Shown here: one piece after another, positions 46,665 through 58,094 of the stretch
Layout of the letters: every line of letters starts with the position of its first letter
Numbering within the stretch: position 1 is the stretch's first letter
Origin: Amborella trichopoda
Taxonomy: Eukaryota; Streptophyta; Magnoliopsida; Amborellales; Amborellaceae
DNA: 64,000 nucleotides
Direction of reading: 5' to 3'
Assembly (NCBI RefSeq): GCF_000471905.2
Contig: NW_006499799.1
Coordinates: 1,072,286-1,136,285, forward strand
Made by a program: the position numbers and the translations under genes
The notes under the pieces: generated by a model
What the model was told of the DNA's origin: nothing
Seen by the model: only the letters and a program-made list of their open reading frames with translations
Database searches by the model: none

Positions 46665-46862
46665 TTCTAAGAGGGCACTGCCCGGGCATATCCCCGAACC
46701 CCCAAACGACGAGGTAGGCGCCTAAACGCATACTTGTCGATAAAATCTCTCAAGTTGTTGGTTCCTATCCACATTAAGAAGAGTACACGCGCACGCTATT
46801 GTTTGAGAGAGGGTTTTTCTTCCTCCTCCACAAGAGAAAGAAAATCAGACCCTGACCAACTA
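46665..46862 (+). promoter_or_regulatory. Leader module, third superfamily copy
   Basis: TTCTAAGAGGGCACTG is followed by ACGAGGTAGGCGCC, with GT at 46,714-46,715 (a weaker splice-donor-like site). GTTGTTGGTTCCTATCCACA comes next, then TTGTTTGAGAGAGGGTTTTT and AAAATCAGACCCTGACCAA. The same order of words occurs at 25,996-26,240. Confidence 0.5.
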
Positions 46863-47089
46863 CTTGCCTCACCGAATGCTGCTCTTTGAGAGAAGCGAGA
46901 AGTGTAGCATTCAGAACAAAATTTTCCATCGAAGTTCGTCTTTCGAATCCTTACTAAGACATTTTTATTGCCTCTCAATAGTCTTTTTCTTCTCAATCAC
47001 CGGCATCAGCATACTCCTTGAGGAGGAGATCATGCCAAGATTTTTTCTGGAGGGGTGACCGAAGTGGACTCTAGAGATTGGCGGCCTTA

Positions 47090-48260
47090 CTTAAAGGCTC
47101 CCTTCCCAATGCTACTGGAATCCGTTTTTTGGAGAGTGTGCTGATAGCGTGCCTTGTGGGAGGACTTATTGTTCCATCTCAACAACACCTCCTAGCTAGT
47201 GGGTGCCCTTGGTAGGCTTTTGCTCCCAATCTAGTTGGTAGTGAAGCTGACATGAGTTTCTATCAACACCTTCAAGTCTTCTTGGCTTTGAGTGACCAGG
47301 CGACTCAGCCACCAGGTTCTCGCTCTTCACTCCATCAAATCTCTCAAACCGTCTCACACATCTCTTTTCTCTCAAATTCTCACTCCTCACACGTTCCAAT
47401 CCCTCAAACTCCAACTCTTACACTCTCATGCACTCATACATTCTCTACTTACACCCTCTCATGAACTCAAACCCTGACGCTCTCATGTCTCACACCTTGT
47501 CTCCATCTCATTGACCTTTTTGAGTACCATGGAGGGTAACTCCACTTTGACATTGCCACTCACCCTTGAGTCACACCATTCAAAACTATCATGAAGCTTT
47601 TGCTCTCATACGAGTCCACCAACTCCCCAGTTGAGTCGCGTCCCTATCTCTCATCACCTCTCATTAGCCATGATAGCGTCAGTCACCCTGTGTCACCCTC
47701 ACGACTCTCCCAAGTCTCAAATCCTCAGTTGAGTCACAACTCTCATGAGTCAGCCACTCCGCCTGTGAGTCTCCATCTCATACACCTCCATGAAACAAAC
47801 CGCTGCAATCCCCAGTCAAGTCACACCTTCACCTCACCAAGCATCATTCAAATTCTTGAATGGTCACCTCCATATGACCATTCCACCCCCATTTGACTTG
47901 ACGTCTTTTTGTCGCTTATAGAGCACCATTCAAGACCATGGGCGCTCTCACCTAAGCCAATTCTATCCCTAGTGAGTCCCAATCACCTGCACCATTCAAA
48001 TATTTGGACGGCCACCAAGATGGAGCAGTTCACTATGGATTGGCTTGACACCCTCACCATTAAGCGTCATTCCCATGAGTGAGCGCTCTCATCCAAACCA
48101 ATTCCATTCTCCAGCGAAGTCTCACCGTAGGTATTCATCTCCCCAAATGAGTCTCGCACCACTTCAACCCACTTTCCCATCCCTACCACCAATAAGGGAT
48201 TCTCTCCACCACCCATCATACATTTCTTCTTGCATATATTGGAAAAATGAGAAAAAAAAA
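47090..48260. other. CT-rich non-coding DNA with recurring GAGTC words
   Basis: The plus strand is rich in CTCTCA and GAGTCNCA words. No domain or clean repeat unit was found. The end (48,270-48,360) resembles part of arm 2 near 19,730-19,800 (CATGGGTAAAAGAGC), so this may still be retroelement upstream sequence. Confidence 0.4.
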
Positions 48261-48369
48261 AAATATTGGCGGACATGACCATGAAAGCATGGGTAAAAGA
48301 GCCAAAAATAGACACCATGTATAATGCAAGTCCAATAAGGATCATCATGAGTGAAAATGGTTTTAGGCA

Positions 48370-48560
48370 GACGTATTGGATATATGGCCTTCAAGGCCTT
48401 ATATGCCCGACACTATTCTAAGTCACAGTGGGAGTGACCAGTGGCTACCAGACTTTTTGCGTGTTGGGATCCGGATAGGCCAAAATAGCCCCATTTAGAC
48501 TGAGGCGAGGTTCATGAAGCATATTGTGAACCGGAAGGTTTTAGGGTCTTTCTATTAAAC
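48370..48560 (+). repeat. Partial LTR related to the minus-strand LTR at 2,900-3,426
   Basis: ATTGGATATATGGCC, GTGGGAGTGACCAGTGG and GAGGCGAGGTTC correspond to the reverse complement of 3,426-3,260. Beyond 48,560 the similarity gives way to a minisatellite. Confidence 0.65.
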
Positions 48561-48564
48561 AAAA

Positions 48565-49050
48565 TATTTTAGATAGTTTCCCTCTCTAAGAAATTTCAGG
48601 TACTTTCTAATTATAAAACTTAAAATTTGAGATAGTTTCTCTCTGTCTATAAATTTTGAGATAGTTTCTCTCACTAAAACTTAAAATTTAAAATAGTTTC
48701 TCTCTCTAAAAAATTTGAGATAGTTTCTCATTAAAAAATTTTAAGTACTCTCTGTAAATCTTAGAAATTGAGATCGTTTCTCTCTCTAAAAATTTTGGGT
48801 TAGTTTCTCTTTAAAACTTGTTTAAGTACTGCTCTCTCTAAAATTTGATATAGTTTGTCACTCTAAAATTTTAAGATATTTTTCTCTTGAAAACTTACTA
48901 ATTAATTTTTCTCTTTAAAACTTTTGAGATAGTTTCTCTCTCTAAAAAACTTTAGGTAATTTCTCTCTAACATTAGATATAGTTTATCTCTCTAATTTTA
49001 CAATTCTCTCTCTCTAAAACATAAAATGTGAGATTGTTTCTCTCTCTAAT
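48565..49050. repeat. ~30-bp minisatellite (GAGATAGTTTCTCTCTCTAA)
   Basis: About fifteen imperfect units carry GAGATAGTTTCTCTCTCTAA followed by AAATTTT. Unit length varies around 25-40 bp. Confidence 0.85.
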
Positions 49051-49228
49051 CTATGGAGTTTTTTGGTGGAATTAATTGTATTTTATAAAGTGGGCATCTT
49101 CATAACAGGGAAGGGTAACTGCAATGATGCAAATCTATTTATTGTTTGCTTGAATAGAAGAAAATAATTTATGGTTAAAAGACTTTTCAGTCCCAAATTT
49201 CAATCCAAACACCAGAAATGTGTCATCT

Positions 49229-51458
49229 TGTTGCTTTTATGTGGCCTTTAAAGCCTTATGAGTGCTTATAAAATGAAATGATATAGTGCAACATGAACTC
49301 AGTGAGAGTGTGGTCCCTTGTGGACCATACTAAACAAATGATGTTTGCTGATAACGGACTGTGCTTGACGATCTAAGCCAGTCGGTTGGAAAAAAACCTA
49401 TGTTACTTGGGCATAAAGAACAAACCGAGAAGGGTTCTAATGGGTTAGCTCTTGATGAGGTCGAAGAATATGTCGGGATGAGTGAGGCGAGGGACTGTGT
49501 GACAATTGAGTGTGATGGTGGCCTACAGAGACGGAGGCCAAAGCCTCGTCCATGTGCTATCACACGGAGTACATCGATAAATCGTTCAGAAAAGCCAGAA
49601 ATCCACCTTTTAGGGTGAAGCGTATGCATGTGCGAGAAATACCCTTATGCACCATAGGAGTTGTGGTCGCATCAAGTCTAGGTGACCTTGACTCGTCTCT
49701 AGGGGAGGACCTAAACTCCATAGATTGGGATTGCGATCCCTTGGCTCATCGGTCAGACTTTGGTGACCCGCTAATGAACCCCTGCTTAGACTGTAGGTCA
49801 TGGGAAACACTGAGTTGGTCTGATAAAGCAATTGTGGTCTATAGTTCACAGTTGAAGGTGAAGTGCCCCATGATTGCTGATTCCTAAACTATATGGATCA
49901 TTTTCCCATCAAATTAATTTAATTGTGTTTGTTTTATGAAGAAAATTATTTTAGGATTATTATTTGAATTTTTATGAGCTCTTGGATATTTTATTTATAA
50001 GTTTTGGATTTATAAAATTAAAGATATTGATTTTATAATGATTTAAATATTTAAATAATATATAAAATATTTTTATTAATTTTAAATATATAAAAATATC
50101 ATGGGGGCCCATTGTGCACATGGGCCCACAATATTTCTAGAAGGTAGGCCCATGAATGCCTCCCTTGGGTGACACACCCCACCCTTATTCTCTTTCATAT
50201 TTTTTGGTGATATGGCATGTGGCCATATGGTGTGAAGATATTGACTTGATATATCTTTGAAAGATTTTATGGAAAGATTGAGTAGACTTATGCTATTTTA
50301 TGGTAGGCACAACATTTTGATTAGATTTAATTTATTTAATTTCTATTGATGGGAAAATGGTTTAGGAGGGGAATAATGGTTCATGCACCTTCTATAATGT
50401 TGATGGCTCATTTATGAAATTGATGGCTCAAATCTCTCACCCCACAAGTCACCTAAGATCAATGGTTCATATGCAATCTCACAAGAAGAGACAAGCCAAG
50501 GAAAACCCTAAGAAACCCTGATCTTATTCAAAACTTATAAAAAGGGATTGTCTCTACCCAAAAATCTCTATATCTTATCTCTTGTACTTAATTCTCATCT
50601 TTCTCTCTCTTATCCTACAAAGAAGTATGCCCCACTTAGAATTTCTCTCTCTCTTTTAAAAAAAGCTTCTCTCTCTCAAGAAAGCCCAAGGGGGCACGCA
50701 CCACTCTCTCATCTTTGATCTCTCTCTCTCCCACATTGTAAAAAAAGCCTAAGAATTTAGGTTATGGAGTTCTTCTCTCTCTTATCTCTCAACTATTGAT
50801 TTATGGCTAGGGGTTTTAGGGTTTAGCGAAAAGATAATCTATCTCTCTCAAACTAGGTTGCTAAGAGAATTCACCTAGGGTTTGAGTTTGTGATCAAAGA
50901 GGTTCATGTTCTATTGGTATGGCTTGGCCTAAACTTGCTTTTCCAGTTGAGATTGAAGGTTGATCATAGATCTCGCGTCATCAAATGGTGGTGACTCAGT
51001 GTGGGGTGTAATAAGTCCGGTTGAAGTAATCTGCGATACACTTCATTTTGTTTCTTGCAATCTTATCTTTTATTCTCAAGCATAATGCATANNNNNNNNN
51101 NNNNNNNNNNNNNNNNNNNNNNNNNNNNNNNNNNNNNNNNNNNNNNNNNNNNNNNNNNNNNNNNNNNNNNNNNNNNNNNNNNNNNNNNNNNNNNNNNNNN
51201 NNNNNNNNNNNNNNNNNNNNNNNNNNNNNNNNNNNNNNNNNNNNNNNNNNNNNNNNNNNNNNNNNNNNNNNNNNNNNNNNNNNNNNNNNNNNNNNNNNNN
51301 NNNNNNNNNNNNNNNNNNNNNNNNNNNNNNATCTTAATGTAATAAAGACCATCTGTAAGTTATCTTTTGCCAAAAAGAAAGAGGTGAAGAAAAATAAAAA
51401 TAAAAATAAAAATAAAAAATATATTCCCCGGTAAAAGATCACATAGGTCTTTCTTTCA
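49229..51458 (+). mobile_element. Solo LTR of the 34,157 copia family, with 5-bp target duplication
   Basis: It starts TGTTGCTTTTATGTGG and ends GGTCTTTCTTTCA. It is flanked on both sides by CATCT (49,224-49,228 and 51,459-51,463), an exact 5-bp target-site duplication. No primer-binding site or internal region follows, so it is a solo LTR formed by LTR-LTR recombination. It matches the LTRs at 34,157 and 39,972 along its length. A CT-rich insertion near 50,580-50,720 and an assembly gap (51,092-51,330) lie inside it. Confidence 0.9.
51092..51330. other. Assembly gap (239 N)
   Basis: The gap lies inside the solo LTR. Frames spanning the N run are meaningless. Confidence 1.
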
Positions 51459-51580
51459 CATCTCTACATAAAAACATTTTTGGAAATGCATTTCCATGCA
51501 TCCAAAAATAATCATCAAATATACAAAGATATGATAGAGAATACATTCTTCCCAAAGTATGATTACCTTGTTTTAGATAT

Positions 51581-51886
51581 GGACGCAATTAGCATTCGAC
51601 CAAGCCATCACATGTAGAAATGTGGCCTTGGCAATAAATATGTTTTTTAAATATAATTTTATCCTAATTTTTAAAGAATATATAATCTTTAACATGGAGA
51701 TCATGAAAATGAAAAAAAAAAAAAATGAAAACTGGAAATAATAATTGTATTAAGAAAACATTTGAATTGTTATTTCCAATTGTTTTTAGATGGACTTCCT
51801 ATTGCATCCATCTTTAAGATGGATGCTTTTTACCTCTAGACCGCATATTGTAGAAATGCAGTCCAGCCCACATGAAACAATTGTTA
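51581..51886. mobile_element. Mutator-type MITE, 306 bp, 9-bp target duplication
   Basis: Flanks are TTTAGATAT (51,572-51,580) and TTCAGATAT (51,887-51,895), eight of nine matching. Terminal inverted regions contain CACATGTAGAAATGTGG on the left and CCGCATATTGTAGAAATGC on the right. It is an inverted-orientation relative of 54,797-55,087. A 9-bp target duplication with long terminal inverted repeats is the mark of Mutator-like elements. It has no coding capacity. Confidence 0.8.
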
Positions 51887-52094
51887 TTCAGATATTATAC
51901 TTTGGAAAAGCTTTCTACGTTCCCCCTACAACGTAGAAGTTCTATGTTTCCCCTACTATCCAGCCGTCCATTTTTTATCGAGAGAGCCACTCACCGTTTG
52001 ATCTTAGATCCGATGTCTCAAAGTAATTTATTTTTAGTTTTTCTAATAAAAACTTTTTGAATATAAAATTTGGTACGTGCTATCTTCTCATTGG

Positions 52095-52225
52095 GGCACC
52101 CCTATAAAAAATATTAACAATAAATTTTCGATAAAAACTAATGACCAAAATACCCCTTTAAACTTTCAGGGGTATTTTGGTCATTTTATTTATTGAAAAT
52201 ATTTTTTTTATATTTTTCGTTAGTG
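52095..52225. repeat. Long hairpin with perfect 16-bp core stem
   Basis: ATGACCAAAATACCCC (52,141-52,156) pairs exactly with GGGGTATTTTGGTCAT (52,169-52,184) around a 12-base loop. The stem extends imperfectly outward through the AT-rich flanks. It is probably a foldback MITE. Confidence 0.8.
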
Positions 52226-52633
52226 CGAGTTTAGTATAGGAATGGACGTCCAAATTTGATGTCAAAACAGTTCATAGAAAAAAAAATTAAAAATAAAACA
52301 GTATAAAGACGTGACATTGTGATTGGGACAATCTTAACCCTCCATTAAAAAATAGATGGTTGGATAAAGGGGAACATAAAAAGACGAATTCAGTACATTT
52401 TAGCCTTTTTGTTAATATATCTAAACTATATAAAAACTTAGATAATTATAACTTTGCCCTTGGTAATTCCTAATGTTTTTATTTACTTCTTTTGACATTC
52501 AACTTTTTGGTGCTATGAAGCATTCGATTTTGGCTCGACCTTCTGGCACTTGTACTTCTTTTCAAGATTCGATTGTTAATATGGTAGTGTCGATTTTTGC
52601 TTCTGGTTTAGCTGCTGTTCCTGTTTTATTTAA

Positions 52634-52922
52634 GGAAAAGGAAAAAGTTTGTATAAGGTTGCAACCTTAAAATGTATAATTAAAGGTGTACCTAAAAAAT
52701 CCATTATAAAAGGTTGTTTGGATGTTGGAAAACCCTCTCATTGATCATCTCGACATCGAGATGCATGAATATGAAAAGAAAAAAATATTTCGGGTCCAAA
52801 AAATAGTCTCTTGCAGCACATTATCTGAACCGTCCATTTGAAAAAAATTTATATCAAACTTATATTTATGATAAAGTTTAGAGGTGCCCCTTAATTGGAT
52901 TGTTTAAATGCAAACCTCACCC
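52634..52922. mobile_element. Mutator-type MITE, 289 bp, exact 9-bp target duplication
   Basis: TTTATTTAA stands at 52,625-52,633 and again at 52,923-52,931. The interior matches 405-775 but not the other MITE family. The left end carries AAGGTTGCAACCTTAAAATG and the right end carries TTTAAATGCAAACCTCACCC, an imperfect inverted pair. There is no coding content. Confidence 0.7.
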
Positions 52923-52931
52923 TTTATTTAA

Positions 52932-54090
52932 TGTTCATGATGTTACTTTTGTTAACCTGACCCCAAAAGGCAGTTGCTTCCGTTAATATTACTGGTAGTT
53001 GCTCCCATATTTCCGTTAATCACCCTTTTTAATGTTTTAATTGTTATTAGCGTCAAAAACAGTTTGTAACTGTTCCTAGCGTCAATGCATTAGTGTTGCT
53101 CATTCTTGCTACTAGCGTAAATGCATAGTGTTGCTGTCATTCTTGCTGCTAATTTTGATCGCCGTGTTCTTATTGGTGGTGCTAATTTTTTCACATTAAA
53201 TTTTGTGTTTTATAGTTAGTTTAACAAGAAAGAAGTTCAACACCTCCACGGAAAGAATAGAACTCAAGATATCATGATCCAAACCCTAAGCTCGTATCAC
53301 TATAGATATCACTTTAAGGTATTCTGTAATTGTTCTAGCGGATGTTGTTTGTTAAATTTATTTTGAGTTGCACCTGTTGTCGTCGTTTCTGTGATGTTCA
53401 ATAGTAATAGTTATTGTTATTGGCCTTGGTATAATTGTTTTTCTAGCTCAAGTTTCAGGGTCTAGGGTTGCACCAAACCCAAGATCCTTCAAATTAACCC
53501 AAGATCTGCCTCCACCAAAGCAGATAAACGGTCAGCAACCCTTTCAGAACATTTCCCAATTTTAGAGAATTATTCAAGATTTTGGTAAAAGGATGTGCAG
53601 TCGAATGATCCCTCCATTGCTGAATAATTTTCTTGGTTCAGTGGGTGGGCGGAATGCAAATCCCGTACCTGAGGGCACGAATGTTGTTGGGGAGGGCACA
53701 AATGTTGTTAATGGAAATTGAATTACAACACGTTATCAGATTCCTATCCTAGACTATACTTCAATGAAAATGACGCAATTTTGTTATCCCAGAATGGAAC
53801 GTCAAGATTCAACAGGTTAATTGCCAAGTACCAAACATCCCAGAATGGAACGTCAAGATTCAAGCAACGGTCATTGATAACAAATGACACTCCAGTGTAT
53901 AACAATAATGGAGTTTCAAGTCCAAACGTTGGCCTCAATATTCAGTGTTCTGCAAGTGGAGCTCCAAGAGAGTTCAGGCAATGTACCAGATTATACATGA
54001 GCTTCGCCATAGATGAGAAAATATGTTTACCGCAGGCTCAGCATACAAGGATGAAAATACGTGCAATGAGAGAGAGATAGAGAGAGAGAC
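52932..54090. other. No recognised gene; short duplications and a GA run
   Basis: CCCAGAATGGAACGTCAAGA is repeated 52 bases apart (53,789 and 53,841). A GA-rich run ends the stretch (54,068-54,090). A plus-strand frame at 53,718-54,077 spans the duplication but shows no known domain. Part of this region may be the 3' untranslated or downstream DNA of the E2 gene. Confidence 0.5.
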
Positions 54091-54097
54091 TCGCAAT

Positions 54098-55371
54098 TCA
54101 GGTTTCAATGATTCCTCCTTCAGCAATATACTGCTTGTGCACCACTCTCTTGTACTCTACAAAAACAGAAGAAATTCAGTAGCCAACGGTATATAGGTTT
54201 AAACAAATAAAGGGAGTGATCTAGTAAAATTTTCCTAAAGAATATATAGGTAGGGTCAACAATCGTTTTCCTGCCCAACATTGATTTGAGGCTACTTTGT
54301 GGTAAGAATTTCAATTGCCTCTACACAAATTTCAAGGTCAGAAGGGTCCGATGGTCACCAACTATTCCTTACTTTCTACTAGAACATCTACTATAAAAAA
54401 CAGAATTATAGCTAACTGGATGTGCTTTGGCCATCCCCATCCGTCCTATTCAACAATACACAAACATAGAGGCCATAACCCACCCTCTTGATTGCTCCAC
54501 AGTCCAGCGGCATAGCTGTTGAGGGGACTCTCCGTATTTGGTTCTGTTATTCAACAACCAAACTCACGAAATGACATAAAATGAGATAAGGCCCACAAAG
54601 AAAATGCTGTACAAACGAGTAAGAGGGTGGATATTGTGAGCATAAGGCATGTCTAACAGACCTCCCAGAAGGCTCTGGATTGACAAAAGAATGGTTCTGC
54701 AATCATAAGCCGAAGACCACTTGTCCTGTTAAAGAGAGAGGAAAGAGAAACATGTATGAGACAAACTCTATAGCATTTGCGAGATCATTAAATAAAGGAA
54801 AATTGTTTCATGCGGACTGGACAGCATTTCTACAGTATGCGGTCCAAAGGCATAAAGCATCCTTCTTAAGATGGATGCAAATAGGTGGTCCATCTAAAAA
54901 TAAGAGTAACTAACGGTCCAAATGTTTTTTTAATATAATTATTATTTTCTTTTTTTCATATTCATGATCTCCATGTGAAAGATTATATATTCTCTAAAAA
55001 TTAGGATCAAGCTATATTTAAAAAATATATTTGTTGCCAAGCCCGCATTTCTACAATATGCAGGCTGGCCGCATAGAAACCGTGTCCTTAAATAAATTGG
55101 GTCATCTGAGATGGTCGACACGTGGTTATTCAAAATCAGGTACCTGGAAAATGTCCAAACATATGTTGCCATACTGGTCCACATTTGGATGAAAACACAT
55201 TGTCTCAAACTTAACCAGCGGTGGCTTAAAGGGGTAGTCTAGTGGAAAACGCAAAGAGAGCTTGTAAGATAATCCTTGATAGCAAGTCCCATTGCCACCC
55301 TTGATGGTACCAATCCAAGAGAAAATGTTCTCGCCTTCAGGAAATGCTGATATTCCAACATCTCCACTCAT
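54098..55371 (-). CDS. Ubiquitin-conjugating enzyme E2, UBE2C (UBC19/UBC20) type; four exons, 5' coding exon missing
   Basis: Four minus-strand exons join in frame: 55,371-55,144, 54,725-54,662, 54,543-54,484 and 54,156-54,098. Each is bounded by AG acceptors and GT donors, except the final stop TGA. The product is 136 residues. It starts [17 protein letters not shown], shows the UBC-fold proline region ([16 protein letters not shown]), and has the active-site [14 protein letters not shown] with its cysteine. It continues [30 protein letters not shown] and a C-terminus ending GGIIET. UBE2C works with the anaphase-promoting complex to ubiquitinate mitotic cyclins. Known plant members are about 180 residues, and their first ~45 residues are encoded upstream. 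The expected upstream exon was not found up to 57,000, and the first exon begins at an AG|ATG junction. It is either incomplete here or a truncated copy. The coding parts are otherwise intact. Confidence 0.85.
54797..55087. mobile_element. Mutator-type MITE, 291 bp, in the first intron found of the E2 gene
   Basis: It is flanked by exact 9-bp copies of TTAAATAAA (54,788-54,796 and 55,088-55,096). Terminal inverted regions read GTTTCATGCGGACTGG on the left and, reverse complemented, GTTTCTATGCGGCCAGCC on the right. It makes up most of the 418-bp intron between the exons at 55,144 and 54,725, without disturbing the splice sites. Confidence 0.9.
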
Positions 55372-57000
55372 CTGCAATAAGTAAGCAACATAAATACGCA
55401 AGGCTTCAAAATTCCCATCAGCATCTCAAGTCAGAAATTTCATATCATTCAGAATAGGAACTCTAATTTCAATGACTTCCGTTAGCCCAATCCAGGCCAG
55501 TTTCCCAAGTAATTTCTGGCAAATATCATGCTAAAACTGCAAAGCAAAATTTACATAGTTGTAGAAAGAACGTTCCCTTGTCAAGATTCAGTACAATAAC
55601 AAGATATTGTACAAACGAAAATCAAGCGCGCATTTGGTTTCATGGGTCGGTCTCCCAAGATCATAGTACATTTGAAACAAGGACAAGGCAACTGACAAAA
55701 CCATGAAAGTTAAAACTTCATGCAGCAAATGAGGATAAAATTTTACAAATTCAAAGCATAATGAATAGGCCTGAATTCTCCAGCAAATATGCAGTCCACC
55801 AAACACCCGTCAGAAACCCCATTGCTCCAAAAGAATGGCAATGGTTCCGGACACTGTATGATTGATTATACATGGGGACTGTGAACTTGGAAAGCCAGAC
55901 AACTCACACATGGCTTTACATGCAAGATGAAATATGAAAAGGCACATTTACAAGTTATCCCATACATATAAGAAGCAGGACAATCTGATCACATTCCTTA
56001 CCTACCTTAAGTGATAACCTCTCATTTAGCAATTAAGCCGTCTTTAGAACACCAATTCGAGCAATTTATCATGCACAGCATGTATAGCAAATACTACATC
56101 TAACATGATAAACCGGAGTCCCTGGGATATGAACTAACAACCCACTAAGAACAGACCCAATGACTAATAACTAGCATGGTCCATTGATTGCAGAATTCTA
56201 ACATTTTGGGGACACAGAGAATATGTCCAATTGGTTAGAAGCCCCTATTCTTTCCACCTATTGCTACATTGAGTTAAGCTGACGGTCCACTGATATAATG
56301 AATAATCAAATATTTATTTTCCATCTAACACCTCTTCAGAGCATTACGTTCATGAGCTCTTAAAGCTATATATCATACTTGGTTAGGATCGCTTATGGAC
56401 ATGCCTTTGCCCTCCTTGATCTTTGAACATGCATATAAAACCTTATCATGATACATCCAAATTCTTTATCTCATTTCATGTTTCCATGTGCATGGAAATT
56501 GCAGTCTGGCATGATTAAGTGGATTTAAAACAATTAAATTTCTTAGGGTGTGCTGGCACAGTAAAGTAAATCATATTAATATGAGTCGTACAATTTAGGA
56601 ACGGCTCCAGAATATTAGATTTGAAGAATAATAACATTATTACACCTGATGAAGATTGCAACGCTATTGTATACTGACCAGAAAATTTGTAACTATGGAA
56701 AACATTGAAGATCCCCCTAACCTAAGTAGCCTAATTTACAGCCAACCTTGGGCAAATGCGTGACCATGCAGATGGTCATGCCAAGGTAGTATATTGACTC
56801 TCCACCTTACACTGATGAGTTTCGCCTTTTACAGCATGTCTATCCGACCATGGATCAAAAGCTACTACTCCTTCAGTGCCTTTTTTTTCTCAATAGATTG
56901 GGATAGAATGGCAATTTCAAATTTTTATTGTCATTAAGGTTTAAAACTTTGAGGATTATAGTGAGGAGTTTCCTGGATTTTCATTTTTCGATCTTTGTTT
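55372..57000. other. Upstream of the E2 gene; no exon recognised
   Basis: I looked on the minus strand for an exon encoding the conserved KRLQ(S/Q)EL region of UBE2C and saw none. No other domain or repeat is clear. It may be a long first intron or unrelated DNA. Confidence 0.45.
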
Positions 57001-57130
57001 AAATTTTAGAACTTCAAGAACTTGAAAGCTTGGGAGGCTTGTGCTGCATGCACCCCATCTTTCCAATTGTTACCGTTGATTTCTCTCTCTAGCTATTTGA
57101 TTGGTATGTGGGTTGCTGTTTGTTTTCTCC

Positions 57131-57184
57131 TATATATAACTTTCTGCATTCTCTATTTTTGCCAACATTATATGGTATCAAAGC
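57131..57184 (+). mobile_element. LTR end and primer-binding site of a probable chromovirus
   Basis: A TATATATAAC stretch (57,131), an LTR-like end TTGCCAACA (57,167), and TGGTATCAAAGC (57,173-57,184) follow in order. The last differs at one position from the tRNA-Met site. Gag-like sequence follows downstream. The start of this LTR was not found. Confidence 0.55.
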
Positions 57185-57339
57185 AGTCCGATCAAAGGGC
57201 TATATCTTGATAGCAGCTCCAGGTCGAGGAAGACTGATGCTCGGGAACTATGGATTGGGAGGTTGCATTCCAAAAATTCACCCAATGGCCAGATCAACTG
57301 ATTCAAGTTGTAATGCAGCGATAGATGCCAGGGAATGGT

Positions 57340-58090
57340 AAAGAACAAGATGATGATTTAACGATGAGCAAGAACCAGATGTGAATCCACTTCCGGGGAG
57401 AGAGAATGATAATCAAGGTTCACAAACTGTGTATAGTGACCAATAGAATGAATATGGCATCAAAGTAGAGATTTTCAAAAATTCACAGGTGACAACACCT
57501 CGATGAATTCCTAGATCGGTTGGCTTCTGTAGAAATATTTTTTCATTGGAAAGATTTTGCAAATGAAAGAATAAGTGAAGGTGGTGACCATCAAAAGCTA
57601 TGTTACTTGCGGGTGGGAAGTGGGATCAAGAACAAGACATAAGATGTGAATGGGAAAGCTAACATTGAACATGGAAAAAGATGAAGAATGTTTACTACAG
57701 CAGTTCCTTCCTCCTGATTATGCACAAAGTTACACAAAATAATATCTCCAACTTTCTAGCCAAGTGGAGTTGAATGCATCTGAGCAGCAAAGGGTTCAAG
57801 GTTGGGCTACAATTCCCTATCCAAGATCAATTAGCCATACAGAAGTATGGACCAAGAGATAAGATTGTGAATGGGAAAGCTAACATTGAATGGGAAAAGA
57901 TACTACAGCAGTTCCTTCCTCCTGATTATGCACAATCTCTTTACAATAGGATCACCCCATTGTTGTACGGAAAGGTAAATGCAGCTACTTGCTCAATTAG
58001 CAATTTTTACGGAAAGGTAAATGCAGCTACTTACTCAATTAGCAATTTTGTTTCTTATGAGTCCTTATGGTCTAAGAAGGGTGATGACCT
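57340..58090 (+). pseudogene. Ty3/gypsy gag remains
   Basis: Reading through stops and frame changes, the translation shows an EYGIKVEI start, a PR-IPRS segment and a fragment WEKILQQFLPPDYAQSLYN. The last corresponds to the FLPPDY motif of chromovirus gag. Two nearby copies of a ~110-130 bp segment (57,603-57,735 and 57,845-57,955) show an internal duplication. The last part, 57,964-58,050, contains a 50-bp repeat (GGAAAGGTAAATGCAGCTAC twice). Confidence 0.6.
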
Positions 58091-58094
58091 TAAA

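Noticed and set aside
50996-51442. Frames across the N run
   Set aside because: They are mostly unknown bases and lie within a solo LTR.
57022-57210. Small membrane protein just upstream of the primer-binding site
   Set aside because: The frame overlaps the LTR end and primer-binding site of a retroelement and has no homology I recognise.
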